Shown one piece after another: positions 34,680-46,352 of a stretch of DNA of 64,000 nucleotides; the first letter of the stretch is position 1, and the number at the start of each line of letters is the position of its first letter. Position numbers and translations under genes: made by a program. Location of the stretch: NCBI RefSeq assembly GCF_016545825.1, contig NC_052613.1, positions 38,141,790 through 38,205,789 on the forward strand, given 5' to 3'. The DNA comes from Eucalyptus grandis. Lineage: Eukaryota > Streptophyta > Magnoliopsida > Myrtales > Myrtaceae. The notes beneath the pieces were generated by a model. It did not search any database. It saw only the letters and a program-made list of their open reading frames with translations, and was not told where the DNA came from.

Positions 34680-37600
34680 GAAATTTTGAGACTTGACTTT
34701 GTACATTGACAATAGATAATGCAATAAAATACACCGCATCAACTTTCTGCAACCGGAGTTCTTCCCCCAAAGCAAAAGAGAAAAGGAAATAAAAAAAACA
34801 GCTGAATTCTGGAATTACTCTTCTTTGTTTTAACTGGAACAGAGGACTTGGGATTTCAAATTTCCAAGGTCGGCCGGTCGGTCAAAGGCAGAGCATATTC
34901 TTATTAAAGCGATTTCAAACGAATGTCCCTTTTTTCACTTTCATGAAGCTAAAGCCAGCGGGGAGCTAGTTTTGCTTGAGATAAGAGAGATTCGAGGCTA
35001 CTCAGCACCACTGGAGACAGCATGAGAAAGCGCTGCTAAAGCATTCTTCGAACTCACTTTCCCGGTGGGACATTCAAAACTCTTTTTTGACTTTTGGTGG
35101 TCTAACAATGATTGCTTCGAATTATGGTCACTTATTAATCGATGAACAATAATGTCCACGATGAGGATGGTTTCTCATCGCCGGATGCGTCACGTGGCTT
35201 AGGGACAAGAGAAGACGAGGAAACAAGCTGCCAACTTTAAGCCGAGTGTCGAGGCTTTTTGTCGTTCATACTTTCGAAGGAATCGTCTCGTCATTAGGAA
35301 TTCACCGGAGAGCACTTGGGTTGGAGCAACCAAAAGTCGAAGGTGTGATGCAGACAAATCATTAGGCAGTGCGTAACAATTTTCAAGGGCCATGCACATC
35401 GTGTTCATTAAAAAAATGCCACGTCCCGATTGAGATTCTCAAGGACGCAGTCCAAATATAATCAATATTGACTTATTATCGAATATATATATCAACATGC
35501 ACATATGTATGATAAATAGTAATCTGGTTATGGGATTGAGTTCTAAAATCCATCACAGGAATATGTACTTTTCCAAACGAATAAATTAAAAAATCTCAAG
35601 GAATACCATTTTAGAGTTGAGCTTGTACCCAAGACTTAGCTACCAGAATTCTTCGTTGATACGAGCAATCATAACTAGTGAGTAATACATCTCTTATAAG
35701 TATGTTGAACATTTACTACGCATTTTTATAAAGCAATATCAATAAAAATATAAAAATGAGCTATATCTTTTAAACAAAAGATCTACGTATCAAATTTATT
35801 TATTAACAATATCAAATCAATCATCAATAATCAATTTCATTATTCAATCTCCATCAAATCAGATGTTAATAGTCCATTTCATGGACCGATTTAATACTTA
35901 ATATCTCATTATGGTCAAGCTTACCATTGTGACAAAGGCGATTAAGGACATGCATGATAACTATTTTATTTCTGGCCAAATGTATTTTTTCATTCCTAGA
36001 AACAGATTTGAAATAGAGATCCATTTTGTAATGCAACTTATTTTTCTCAATTTCTGAAAAAAAAAATTAGTCTATAAATAGATTTGGAACAAAAATGAGA
36101 AATACAAATTTTCTACTTTTTTTTTGAATTTTTGGAATAAAAATAAGAAATAAAAACTATTTTAATCGCTCATCTTTACTACTAATTACCATCCACTTGT
36201 CGCCACCAGTCGATTGCCACTCGCCTCCCATGTCGACTGCCTCCCCCCATCGGCCACCAACCGCCTCTTGCTAGTTGCTCGAGAGAGAGAAATTTTTATG
36301 TTATTATCAAACGTGTATTTTTACTCAGAAACTTATTCAAGGATTAGAAATAGAAAAATCTTTTTCTGGTCAAAAGTTCTATCTGAAAATAGAATGGTTC
36401 CTTCTTGGCTAGATTTCCACCTATATCAGCCAATTGTTAGGCTTAGAAGGACATCTTGATAATAGTGTGCATACTTAATTTCTCAATGGCTTATAATCAC
36501 AATGATATGAGCATGATCTACTAATATCATTCTCCAATAACCACAATTCAAATCCATATCCATCTCACAACTCAGGTTCACTAACTAGAATGTATAACTT
36601 TTTCACCAACATATGAATATTAGTCAAATAAGAGAACTCATATTCTTATCAATTAATCAAAAACGATATCAAAATTAAGTACCAAGGTGCCCTAACTGCT
36701 ACTCAACTATACTAAACTTAATCGCTAATAAAATAGATCTTGCCCACCAACAAAAGGCTTGCTCAAAACAATTATTCAAAACTATCCGCTATACAAAACT
36801 CGAACATGAAGCCGTAGAAATTTGTTCTAATCAAAATGTAATTCAAAATCATTTTTCATCAAATCCTATGGCTCCACAACACGCTAACCTATTATTTCCA
36901 TATAATTCCATAACTTAACAACTCTTCAATCAAACCTTCCAGTTCAAAATTCGTATAACTTCGAATTTATGGCCTAATTTTGAAAAATTCCTCCGTTTAG
37001 ATGAATATACAACTTGAATCTATACTGGGCGTTGCAAACCGGAGTTAATCCAACTTGCCGGGAAGTCCAAGGCAAGCATGAGTGAATTTTTTAATTTTTT
37101 TAATTTTTTCTGTTTCCTTTGTCCTTCCGTTTGTGTTCTGGAGCATTTTCTGTGTCCTCTCTCTCTTCTTATGTATCGGGCATGCATCTTCTCTGTTTTT
37201 TTCACCATAGGTCATAGGCGATTGGAGCAATTTAATGGGCTTTGGGCTGGCCCACTATTAAAAGAAATAAATGCGTTACTTCAACTGATATTTAATCTCT
37301 GTGTTCTTGTCCTTTTCATTGGAACAACCTTTTTGACAGATCCTCCTTTCCCGATAATGACTCAGTGGCCCTCATTTTCCAATGCTTCTTTTGTTCGGTA
37401 AACCATCGCTTCTTTTCCACCTTAAGATAAACTCGAAGATTCGAATCAACTCGACCCATCACCTCCAGGGTAGGGAGGACCTGTTCCATTGCTAATGTGG
37501 TGCAGCAACCGCCGGGAATAATCACTATGAAGAATTCATATTTGATTAGCTTACTTCTTCGTGTATCATTACTTGTCATATGATCGGTAGATAAATTGAT

Positions 37601-38930
37601 AGCATCATGTTTTTATATATTGACTTAAACTTTATAATAATTAATGATGGCCCCACAAAATTTTCCATAAACCACATCCTCCTTTAAAGAGGAAGTTGTT
37701 GCCTAGGCAACGATCTGTCACATGTCATGACATCGTTGAGCATTCTATTGACTATTCTTTCCACTACTCATTTTCATGTTATAATACAGATAAATCAAAA
37801 CATCTTCTCCTTTTTCAATGTTAAAAGAGTTAACGTGCTAGAATTACAGGAGAGTGTGTGCTCATAGCAAGTTTTCGGTCAATGGGACTTGGGAAACATT
37901 TGAAGGGCATTTTTTATTTCTTTCCAGTGCAACTCATGTCAGCTAATACAGAGCCAACTCTAGAGCAGGATGGAAATGGTGGGTCTGGAAATTTTGAGGC
38001 TCTTTTGCACGTACTATTACTATTCATCTGGGTGTGGATATGGATATGGATATGGCTGTTGCAGTGCATGAAAGAGAATGGGCCATTTGTTTGCTTGGGA
38101 GTCAGAGATGGGCCCTCGTCAAAAGAAGTGGCCATTTGGTTGGGCCATCTCAATTTAAGTAATCTCTTCAGCCGAAGACCTCTCTTTTGGGCCTAAGGCA
38201 CGCAAAAGACCAAATTCAGCTACTCTTTTCAGATTCATCATGGTACCTCACATCGGACCCCGACAGGAGCGGATAAAACATCACCAACTCCTCTTGCGAC
38301 TGACAAAATTAGTGTTACGTACAGATGATGACTGTGTAATTTTATCCAATATTCGTTGAAACCAACGAAATGGGACAGTGCAGGAATCTTTCTCCAATAG
38401 AGCTCCGATACGAAGGTGGAGACCAAATTGCTGCAAAAAGAGTCACGGGTCGAGAACAATCGAAAAATAAAATAATGGCAGGGGGGAAATCCACAAGAAT
38501 ACGTCATATGATTGTCCAGTGAGTGTAGTGCGGGCAAAGGAACCTGTGAGATGGGATCCTATGGCCATGTTGCGCTCACATTCGCGTTCCATCATTGAAT
38601 TTGAGAATAAGGCGCTCGGACAAATTTTCCCCCGTGACTCAACAGGAACGGGAGCAGGGATTGCCTCAAATCACTCGCCTGAACCGAACTGAACCTAACC
38701 CGCTTGAAAATACACGTCAAGTCCATTCTCCCCCTCCTCTCTCTTTACTGGTCTTGTTCCTGCTACTGTCGATCGAGGAAATCCTGTCAAAGATCTGTCC
38801 TTTTCCTGGCCAGTAAGCTAGGATCACCCCCCCACCCTGTTGCCGTGCAACTTCGGTTCTACGAGGTCAAATCCATGGTTATGAAGCCACAGAGAAGTCT
38901 CGCTGTCTCTCACAGTGAAGTGGGAACCGC
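34680..38930. other. Long intergenic region, no gene recognised
   Basis: 34.9-37.0 kb is AT-rich with no coding signal. 37.1-38.2 kb has a few open frames of up to 112 codons (37858-38196) that show no family similarity. A short (GGATAT)n run is at 38034-38056. Confidence 0.5.
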
Positions 38931-38944
38931 CTGAAACTCGAACC

Positions 38945-38952
38945 TATAAAAA
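38945..38952 (+). promoter_or_regulatory. TATA box of the CCR-type receptor kinase gene
   Basis: CCTATAAAAAGG lies about 110 nt upstream of the ATG at 39060. Confidence 0.6.
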
Positions 38953-39059
38953 GGTTTGTATTATAATAACCCTATTTCTCCAACATATGTAGAAGAGCTA
39001 CTTGTTTCGTTTCATTCCCGTGTTCTCCTGTCCTGCCCTCGTGCTCTGTCCCTCTCTCG

Positions 39060-41477
39060 ATGAAGAAGATTGCAGAGCCAGGCACACCTCTCACCGTCGC
39101 CGCCGCCGCCGCCGCCTTCCTCCTCCTCGCCTCCATCGCATCCCCGCCCCGCGCGGCGGTCAACGCCCTCGGCTCCTCCTCCACCACCGCCGTCGTCTCC
39201 GGCACGTCCACCTTCTGCGGCATCCTCGCCGGCGAGCCCACCCAGAGGATCGAGTGCTACCAGAACAACCGCCTCGTTTCCGTCGAGCCCAACACCTCCT
39301 TCGAGGCCATCTCCGGCGGCTCCACCTTCTTCTGCGGCCTCCTCTCCGGCGGCTCAGCCGTCCTCTGCTGGGACACGACCGCCGGGGGCTTCCCGCCGAA
39401 GCGTATCTACTACAGCGCGACCGTCAAGCTGACGGATCTGACAGTGGGCGACGATCATGTTTGCGCATTGGAGGTCAACACGAGCATCGCCAGGTGCTGG
39501 AGAGGAGAGAAAACGGGTCGAAGTTTCCGTCGCCACCGGAGGCGTGGCAGTTCCGTGCAATCACCTCCGGGAGTGGCTACGCGTGCGGGATTCTGAAGAA
39601 CAAAAGCAGGGTCGTGTGCTGGGGGAAAAATGCAGCTGCAGCGGAGATTCAGGGGCAATTCGGCGATCTGACAATGTCGACGCTGGTCGCCGGAGCTTCG
39701 CACGCCTGCGGATTGGCGTCGAACGGGACTCTAGTATGCAAGGGGAACAACGACTATGGACAGTTGGTCGTCCCTTTCAACTCGGCTTTCGAGTTCTCCG
39801 GCATCGGCGGGGGCGAATTTTAGCTGCGCGGTCCGGCAAACCAACGGCCTCGTCATATGTTGGGGAGGAGAGACCAACAGATTTGAGTATGATAGCGATT
39901 TGGTGGAGGGCGTGTCGTTCGAGACAATTGTGGCAGGATCAAATGTAATTTGCGGGCTGATCACCTGGAACTTGACCATGACATGTTGGGGACCAGGTTG
40001 GTCCAACAATCTTGGAAGTGATCTTCCTCTAGGAATGATCATTCCTGGCCCGTGTGTGAAGACTCAGTGCAGCATGTGCGGTACGTATCCGAATTCCGAT
40101 ACATTGTGTCACGGGTCCGGAACCATTTGCAGATCTTGTCAAGTCGAGCTTCCTATTGCACTGCCGCTTTCGCCAAGCGAATCGCCGCCTTCCCAAAATC
40201 TGCAGCCGTCTTCTCGTCCTGGAAGACCCCTGAACCGGCTATCTCTGGCATTCGTGATCGTTGGGTCAGTAGGGGTTCTTGTGGGAGCCTGCACGGTTAT
40301 CTACTGCTTGTGGGCTGGAGTTTGTGGTCGCTTTGGCAAGAAGATGAACGATTCTGCGCAAGTGCAACAAGAAGTTGCCGAGGCTTCTAATGTCGATCCT
40401 AGTGCCCAACACCCAAGATCGGTTACCTTCAAGGGCCAGAGCTCCGGTTCTTTGAACTGCGACATAGTTGGATCATGTCCATCGAAGCGAATAGACAAGA
40501 CCGAAGTTTTTTCCCTTTCAGAACTTGTGGCTGCCACGAGCAGCTTCTCACCAGAAAACAAGATTGGCAGCGGCAGCTTTGGCGAGGTCTATTTTGGGAA
40601 ACTCACAGATGGTCGCCTAGTGGCGATCAAGAGGGGCAAAACTAATATGAGGAGGAAGAAGGTCCAGGAGAAAGAAAGCGCATTCGGCTCGGAACTAGCG
40701 GTCCTGTCGCGCTTGAACCACAAGCACTTGGTGGGCCTAGTAGGATTTTGCCAGGATGAGGATGAGAGGCTTCTTGTTTACGACTACATGAGCAACGGTT
40801 CGCTCCATGACCACTTGCATAACACCGAGGCCATCGGAGCGACCAGCAAGATTTTGAGTTCCTGGAAATCGAGGATTAAAGTTGCTTTGGATGCCGCTAG
40901 GGGAATCGAGTATCTCCACAATTATGCAGTGCCACCCATAATCCACAGAGACATTAAGTCATCAAACATTCTTTTAGATTCGAATTGGACCGCCAGAGTA
41001 TCTGATTTTGGGTTATCTCTAATAGGGCCAGAAACAGACCAAGAATACGTTTCGAGCAAAGCAGTTGGGACACTCGGGTACATCGACCCAGAATACTACG
41101 TGATGAATGTTTTGACGACGAAAAGCGATGTTTATGGCTTAGGAGTAGTGTTATTGGAGCTCTTAACAGGAAAACGGTCCGTGTTCAGGATCGAAGACGA
41201 GTTGGCACCCATTGGACTAGTGGAGTACGTGGGGCCACGGGTGCTAGCTGGAGAGCTAACGACGCTGCTCGACAGGAGGGCGGAGCCACCAACAACAAAT
41301 GAGGCTAGAGCGGTCGAGCTGGTGGCTCACACTGCTGTTCGGTGCGTGAACCTGGAGCGCAAAGAGAGGCCTAACATGGCCGAGGTCATCGCCGATTTGG
41401 AGAGAGCATACTCTCTCTGTGAAGAAAGCCACAGTATCTTCACAAATCCAACATTTTCATTTCTTCGGAATGAATGA
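39060..41477 (+). CDS. CRINKLY4-related (CCR3-type) receptor-like kinase with two compensating frameshifts
   Basis: It starts MKKIAEPG with a signal peptide (about 10-30). The ectodomain is a series of RCC1-like CR4 repeats with FCGIL, YACGIL, HACGL and FSCAV blocks, followed by a TNFR-like Cys-rich stretch (PGPCVKTQCSMC), a membrane helix (about 394-422) and a Ser/Thr kinase with GSGSFGEV, VAIKRG, HRDIKSSNILL, VSDFGLS and GTLGYIDPEYY. The frame is broken twice. Near 39503-39512 (GGAGAGGAGAGAAAA) two extra bases shift frame 0 to frame 2, and in a G-run at 39813-39817 one extra base restores frame 0. The 300 bp between still encode conserved CCR repeats in frame 2 (EAWQFRAITSGSGYACGIL). Corrected length is about 804 aa, normal for the family. 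It is a plasma-membrane receptor kinase; the ligand is unknown. The indels lie in short repeats, so assembly error, a null allele or a recent pseudogene are all possible. An ORF starting at 39756 alone would lack the signal peptide. Confidence 0.85.
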
Positions 41478-41679
41478 ACTTCCATTTTTGCCGAGACAAG
41501 TTTTGTTTAAATCCCAGAGGGAGACTGGCGATTCTTTCATTCTCTTTCTCTGCAGTTCATCTAATTCTTTCAGGAATCTTCTCCCGAGCTGCAAGGTCAA
41601 TACTCTATATAGATTTATCGTCTTTATTCCATTATTTCTTGGAAACAGCCTAGTGTAGAGGCACTGTCGCCCTAAGTTT

Positions 41680-41763
41680 GACTCGAGTTATTCATTAGAT
41701 TACCGTTGAATGATCTATCCACGATGGAGATGGGAAAATAATCTAATGAAAGATAATCGAGTC
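41680..41763. repeat. Short inverted repeat (hairpin) downstream of the receptor kinase
   Basis: GACTCGAGTTATTCATTAGATTA at 41680 pairs with TAATCTAATGAAAGATAATC... ending CGAGTC at 41763. The stem is about 23 bp with few mismatches and the loop about 36 nt. Confidence 0.75.
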
Positions 41764-42269
41764 GGATCAGATGGAGCGCGTTAAACAGTCTTATTCGTCC
41801 ATCCGATCCGTTCATTTTTATTTCTTTTTTCGGTGGAAATATTCATTATTTAAAGGCGATGGTCGCTGGATGTGTTTAACTAAATTAAATCCCGTAATCG
41901 TCGGTGGTCTTACGGACTGGAGACAGTTGGGATCTCTTGACTGATACGAAGCAAATAATCTACAGCAAGAGGAGAGCCGTGTTTACTGTTGAGGATGGCC
42001 ATCGCCTATTACGTTCTTGCAAGCAATTAACAAGGCCTGTCATAGATAGATGCACATTTAATGCAGCCATGTCATTGTCAGTTCGGTTCCAAACTCCATA
42101 AGCATCTCCAAGTAAACTAACGAGCTACTGGCCAAAAAATAAAACTAACGGGCATGATACTGCGATCTGTTGATCCACATATGATGGGGATCCACGGGAC
42201 CAGATTTCTGCAGTGCACTGAATTCTGCAGGTGCTACTGTTCATCTTTTTTGCGAGGGCAGCTAGGGAG

Positions 42270-42680
42270 AGTTGACAAGGTCAGAAGTTCAGATCTGCCG
42301 AGTGAAGAGTTAACCAGAGACCAGCAAGGTCGCAAAACCCGCACGATGGCCACCTGAGGTTGCTCAACTGCCTAGGCGATGGTTGCTTGGGGTCGCACAA
42401 CCTTAGCTGGCCCTTGCGCAAAGTCGCTGAGATCGTGTGACCTTGACTATTGGCATAAGGTCTGGCTCGCCAGCAATGTGAGCCATTTTGCCCAAGCCAA
42501 CGAATGGTTTAATTTCTTTTTAAGAAGGAAAAATAAAAATTACAACCAAAGCTCTTTGCAATTTTTTTTTATCAAACACTACTTCACCTAAAGTTGCTTT
42601 ATAAAGGATTTCTTTTATCAAATGCAATTTGCATTTTCCCAAACCCTATTAAGCTAAAGGCTTTTGCATTTCTTCACCAT
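42270..42680. repeat. Decayed relative of the GC-rich nested element
   Basis: GGTTGCTCAACTGCCTAGGCG, GGGTCGCACAACC and GAGATCGTGTGACC resemble mutated versions of the GGTCGCGCGACC units of 20870-21290, and the flanks contain similar TTTGCATTTCCCAAA-type words. Ends not defined. Confidence 0.4.
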
Positions 42681-42719
42681 GCTTTCAAAATACTAAACTA
42701 ATGCACCTAGATAAGTTAA

Positions 42720-43090
42720 AATGGATCATAAATTTATTTTTTAATCCTTATTTGATTGGTTGAGTTATTATACAAATTAGTTGTATTTATTAAATGAATC
42801 ATAAATGACTTTTGAATGGTAAATCCAAGAATAGTATGAGTATTAAATGAAATCACAACTTATCCACTTGTATGAATCCCCATCCACTCGTTCTTGCACT
42901 CACTCAATTATCACTTTCACCTTAATTTATTTGGATATAAGTTTTCCAATATGGAAGCATTTTAATAATTTAGGTCAGGCACGAATCATTAGATTTACAT
43001 TGCATGAACATGAGTTATACTTGATCAAACCTTTTTCAATCTGACTCAACCCACCCATTCGATAAGTTTAGGTGAACTCATCGATCCAAT
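42720..43090. repeat. Second copy of the dispersed repeat of SelT-like intron 3
   Basis: CATTGCATGAACATG, TTTTTCAATCTGACTCAACCCACC and the TTAAATGAATCATAAATG arm match 12480-12935 in the same order with many substitutions. Confidence 0.5.
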
Positions 43091-46000
43091 AGGACGTTGT
43101 CATTTCCAAAAGAAGTGCATCCACTATATCAAATTGCAACAAGTAAGGACAATGAACAAATTGTTAAAAATACGCCACGACAATAAGTCATGTGCGGACT
43201 GCAGTGGCATCATAGGATAGGGTCCTCCCTTTGGTGAGTGCTGTCTAAGGTATGAAGGAGTCCCTGTCCGCGCGGAAGGGGGACTATGATGGGAAAAAGG
43301 CCATTCCAGAACGTGAGGGGAGGTCCACTGTCTGATTACTCCAGCTCGTTCAAGACTATGCTTATCCTCCCGAAGACAAATTGAGTGACTTTGTCCCTAT
43401 TACAAAGACCATCGGTCAAAATCTACAGCTCCACGAGCAGAATGGGCAGAATGAGATTGAATCTACTGTCATTCCTTCTTCTTTTTTCATCTCAAGTGCC
43501 TTACATCAACGCCGGGAAAAATAGCGTTCTTGCGATGTGACCCCGATCGCTATGGTCGGGACAAAGTCGCAGTAAGAGTGACCAATTGTCCTGCAATACA
43601 TGAAACGATAATGCAAGACCCAATCGAGGTTTATTTTATGTCCTTTCTTACTCCTCCCGACCTGAATTTCCCGCTTCACTGCGGAATATGTCTTCAGTTA
43701 CGATTAAATTGCATCATTATCCATGTGATACGAGATATAAACAACTAAAAATGATCTACACGTTATTATATGTGTTTTTCAAAAAATCTGAATATGCCAA
43801 TTGGCACCAATTTAGATCAGTACATTGGAAGCCATAATAGACATATGAAATATATAGAATCTAAGTTCTAGAGAACATTACTTTTTTCATAGAAAAATTC
43901 TTGAAAACATAAATAGCCATCTTTTTTTTTTCCGTCTCATTTTTAGAATCTCTCCCGAGATTCAAGTTTTTGGCATGTCTAAGTTTGAAGAACCTTTAAT
44001 GATTGATCCATGTTTACTATCACTCTTTGTTATCTTATCTAAGTTAAAATGAAGAACACCAGCAAATATGCATGAAATCTTAGAGCTTTAGATTTGATTA
44101 TATTGTTATATTTGAGATAGGATTAGCCCTTCCATGACACTCTTTTGATATCGCTGCTATTTTATCAGTTCAGATTTAAATTTTATCACCATTTATCTCC
44201 TAAGCATGATTATTGATATTCATGATCTTAAATTTTTTGAAGATGTATAAATATTACAGTCTAAAAATGACTTTGGAACTTTTACTACATTTCAATTGTT
44301 AAATATTCTTTCCTATAGTAAAATAGTTTTTTGTAATCTTATTTAAAGGGACACCGATCGTGCAGATTAATATGAATCATTGAAATTGAGGTCATTTTAA
44401 TTGTTGTTGTAAAAAATAAATAGCATGTTCAATTTGAAGGGAACCTAAATATTTTAGAAATGAAAAAAAAGAAGAAGATGTTTTTAGATAGTGATTAAAA
44501 TATAAAATTAACTAGCCAAATATAAATTTGAGACTAAGTAAAAGAAAACGTTAGATGAGTTTGGTGAATATACGATTAAATAAAATTTAAAAAAGAGGGT
44601 TTAAGGGAGTCACAAATATCCTCCCCAAGACTCTCCTTTAATATATGTTTATATATAGAACATTATCAGATGATTGAATATAATCCTTTTATCTAATCAA
44701 ACTGCACCTATTGAAATCGAGCTGAATATATAAAAAAGAGTATGATATATTCGTTACGTATGTGCAACGAACTAGCACGATCTTTTATGGAAATGATTTA
44801 TATAAATATAAAAAGCTAGTCTGAATATTGTCAATTTTTTTTGCTACTACATGAAGATGGACTTCCAGTGAAATAATTAAAATCGATTTCACAAATGGAT
44901 TTGCTTCCACTAGCTCCATGTAGTTTCAGTTTGAACATTATTATGATCAATGTAAAACATACAAATTCAATATTGGGTTAGAGCCATGCTTTCCACGTAG
45001 AGGGTATGCCGTATTGGGTATTTTATATGTATACGCGAATAAATTAATCGCAAAGGTAATTAACGTAAATATATATGTAGGCGCAAAAACTTTATTTAAG
45101 GCATTTATGAGTAGTCAATTAAAAAATATAAAAAAAGACAATAAAAGAAGAAAAAAAGGGTTTAGAGCATGACTAGGAAAGATTGATGCAAGTAGCATTT
45201 CAAACAAAAGTTATGACAGGTCGATGAATTATATAAGATATATGTTATATCAAAGCTGCTACCTCATTTTTCTTCTTCAATAAAAATACATAATTTTGAT
45301 AGGGACACAATCGCTGAAATATTGTACTATGAGTCATGCGTTAATTTTTGTATTAGTATTTGAGAAAAGTGACATTTTGAGAAAGAATGAACAATTAAAA
45401 AAGAAGGAAAACAATGACAACCAGCAGGAAAAAAATACGTAAAATATGCATTAATCAAGAAAATTATAATGGTTAGTGACGAAGAAGATAAAAACAAAAG
45501 GAAGAAGGAGAAAGATGCATGAGCAGGAAATGAAGACGTAAGTGCGAGTTGGTGGAGACAATGATTTAGAAAGCGAAGAACAACCTGGCGGAAGGAAGTC
45601 CTGCTGTTGTCCTGTCGCAGTGCCTGAATAGCCGTACTTAATGGAGAATGAATACATGGATTTCCCTTCAGCAAACGGTATTTTGGTGACGTTTGAACTT
45701 CTCTATACAAGTTCCATACTTTCTCTCTTTTTCTCTGCATTCACATATGAACGATCCTCAGATCTATTTCACGGGATCATGTCCTTACCCCTGAACTTTT
45801 AGTGTCCTGTTATCATGGTGTATCTTGCAAAGTGATGGAGAGACGACCGGATCAGACATGGAGGAGGCTGGCCTGAGCAGAATTTTCGGTTTGACAACCG
45901 AAAGATAGCTTACACCTCTTGCTTTCCTGTGACCTTACATTACTCCATCTTGCTAGTTCTTACGTTCTTGCATATGCAGAACCCGTTACAATTCAGTGTT

Positions 46001-46352
46001 CCGATCATGGGGTTCCAGACATTGTTTGTAGTAATTCAATGGAGAACATGGCAGAACAGAAAAGATACATCCGAATGCCCTTCTTTTATTTCAATCTTTC
46101 AAAACATCTTGAAGCCGTACACATTTCTACTAAGATCTTATTGACATCACACATAAGGAGAAACCCACAAGATGATCACAAAGGCCGAGTTCCAACCACC
46201 CAGCTTGGATTGGGTGGAAGAAAACGATGGACAAATAAATAAAACCACATTAAAAGACGATGAAAAGACAAAACTCGGAGAGAAGCAAACGAAAATTTTA
46301 AGACTACATATATTACAAGGAGACAAGATGTGAACTGAACAGAGGGGAGTAC

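Larger units (their letters stand above)
41478..46352. other. Long AT-rich intergenic region
   Basis: No gene recognised in 4.9 kb. Structures seen: a hairpin at 41680-41763, a decayed GC-rich repeat at about 42270-42680, a dispersed repeat at about 42720-43090, and the 3' end of the PLC gene at the right border. 43.8-45.3 kb is very AT-rich with no open frame of note. Confidence 0.55.

Noticed and set aside
37858..38196. 112-codon ORF with a WIWIWIW stretch
   Set aside because: The aromatic run comes from a short GGATAT repeat; no homology or gene context.
39002..39823. Separate 273-codon gene overlapping the receptor kinase start
   Set aside because: Its second half is the frame-shifted CCR ectodomain; its first half is the shadow of the real N-terminus in another frame.
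45327..45740. 137-codon minus-strand ORF
   Set aside because: Composition is Phe/Ser/Leu-rich from AT-rich DNA, with no domain.
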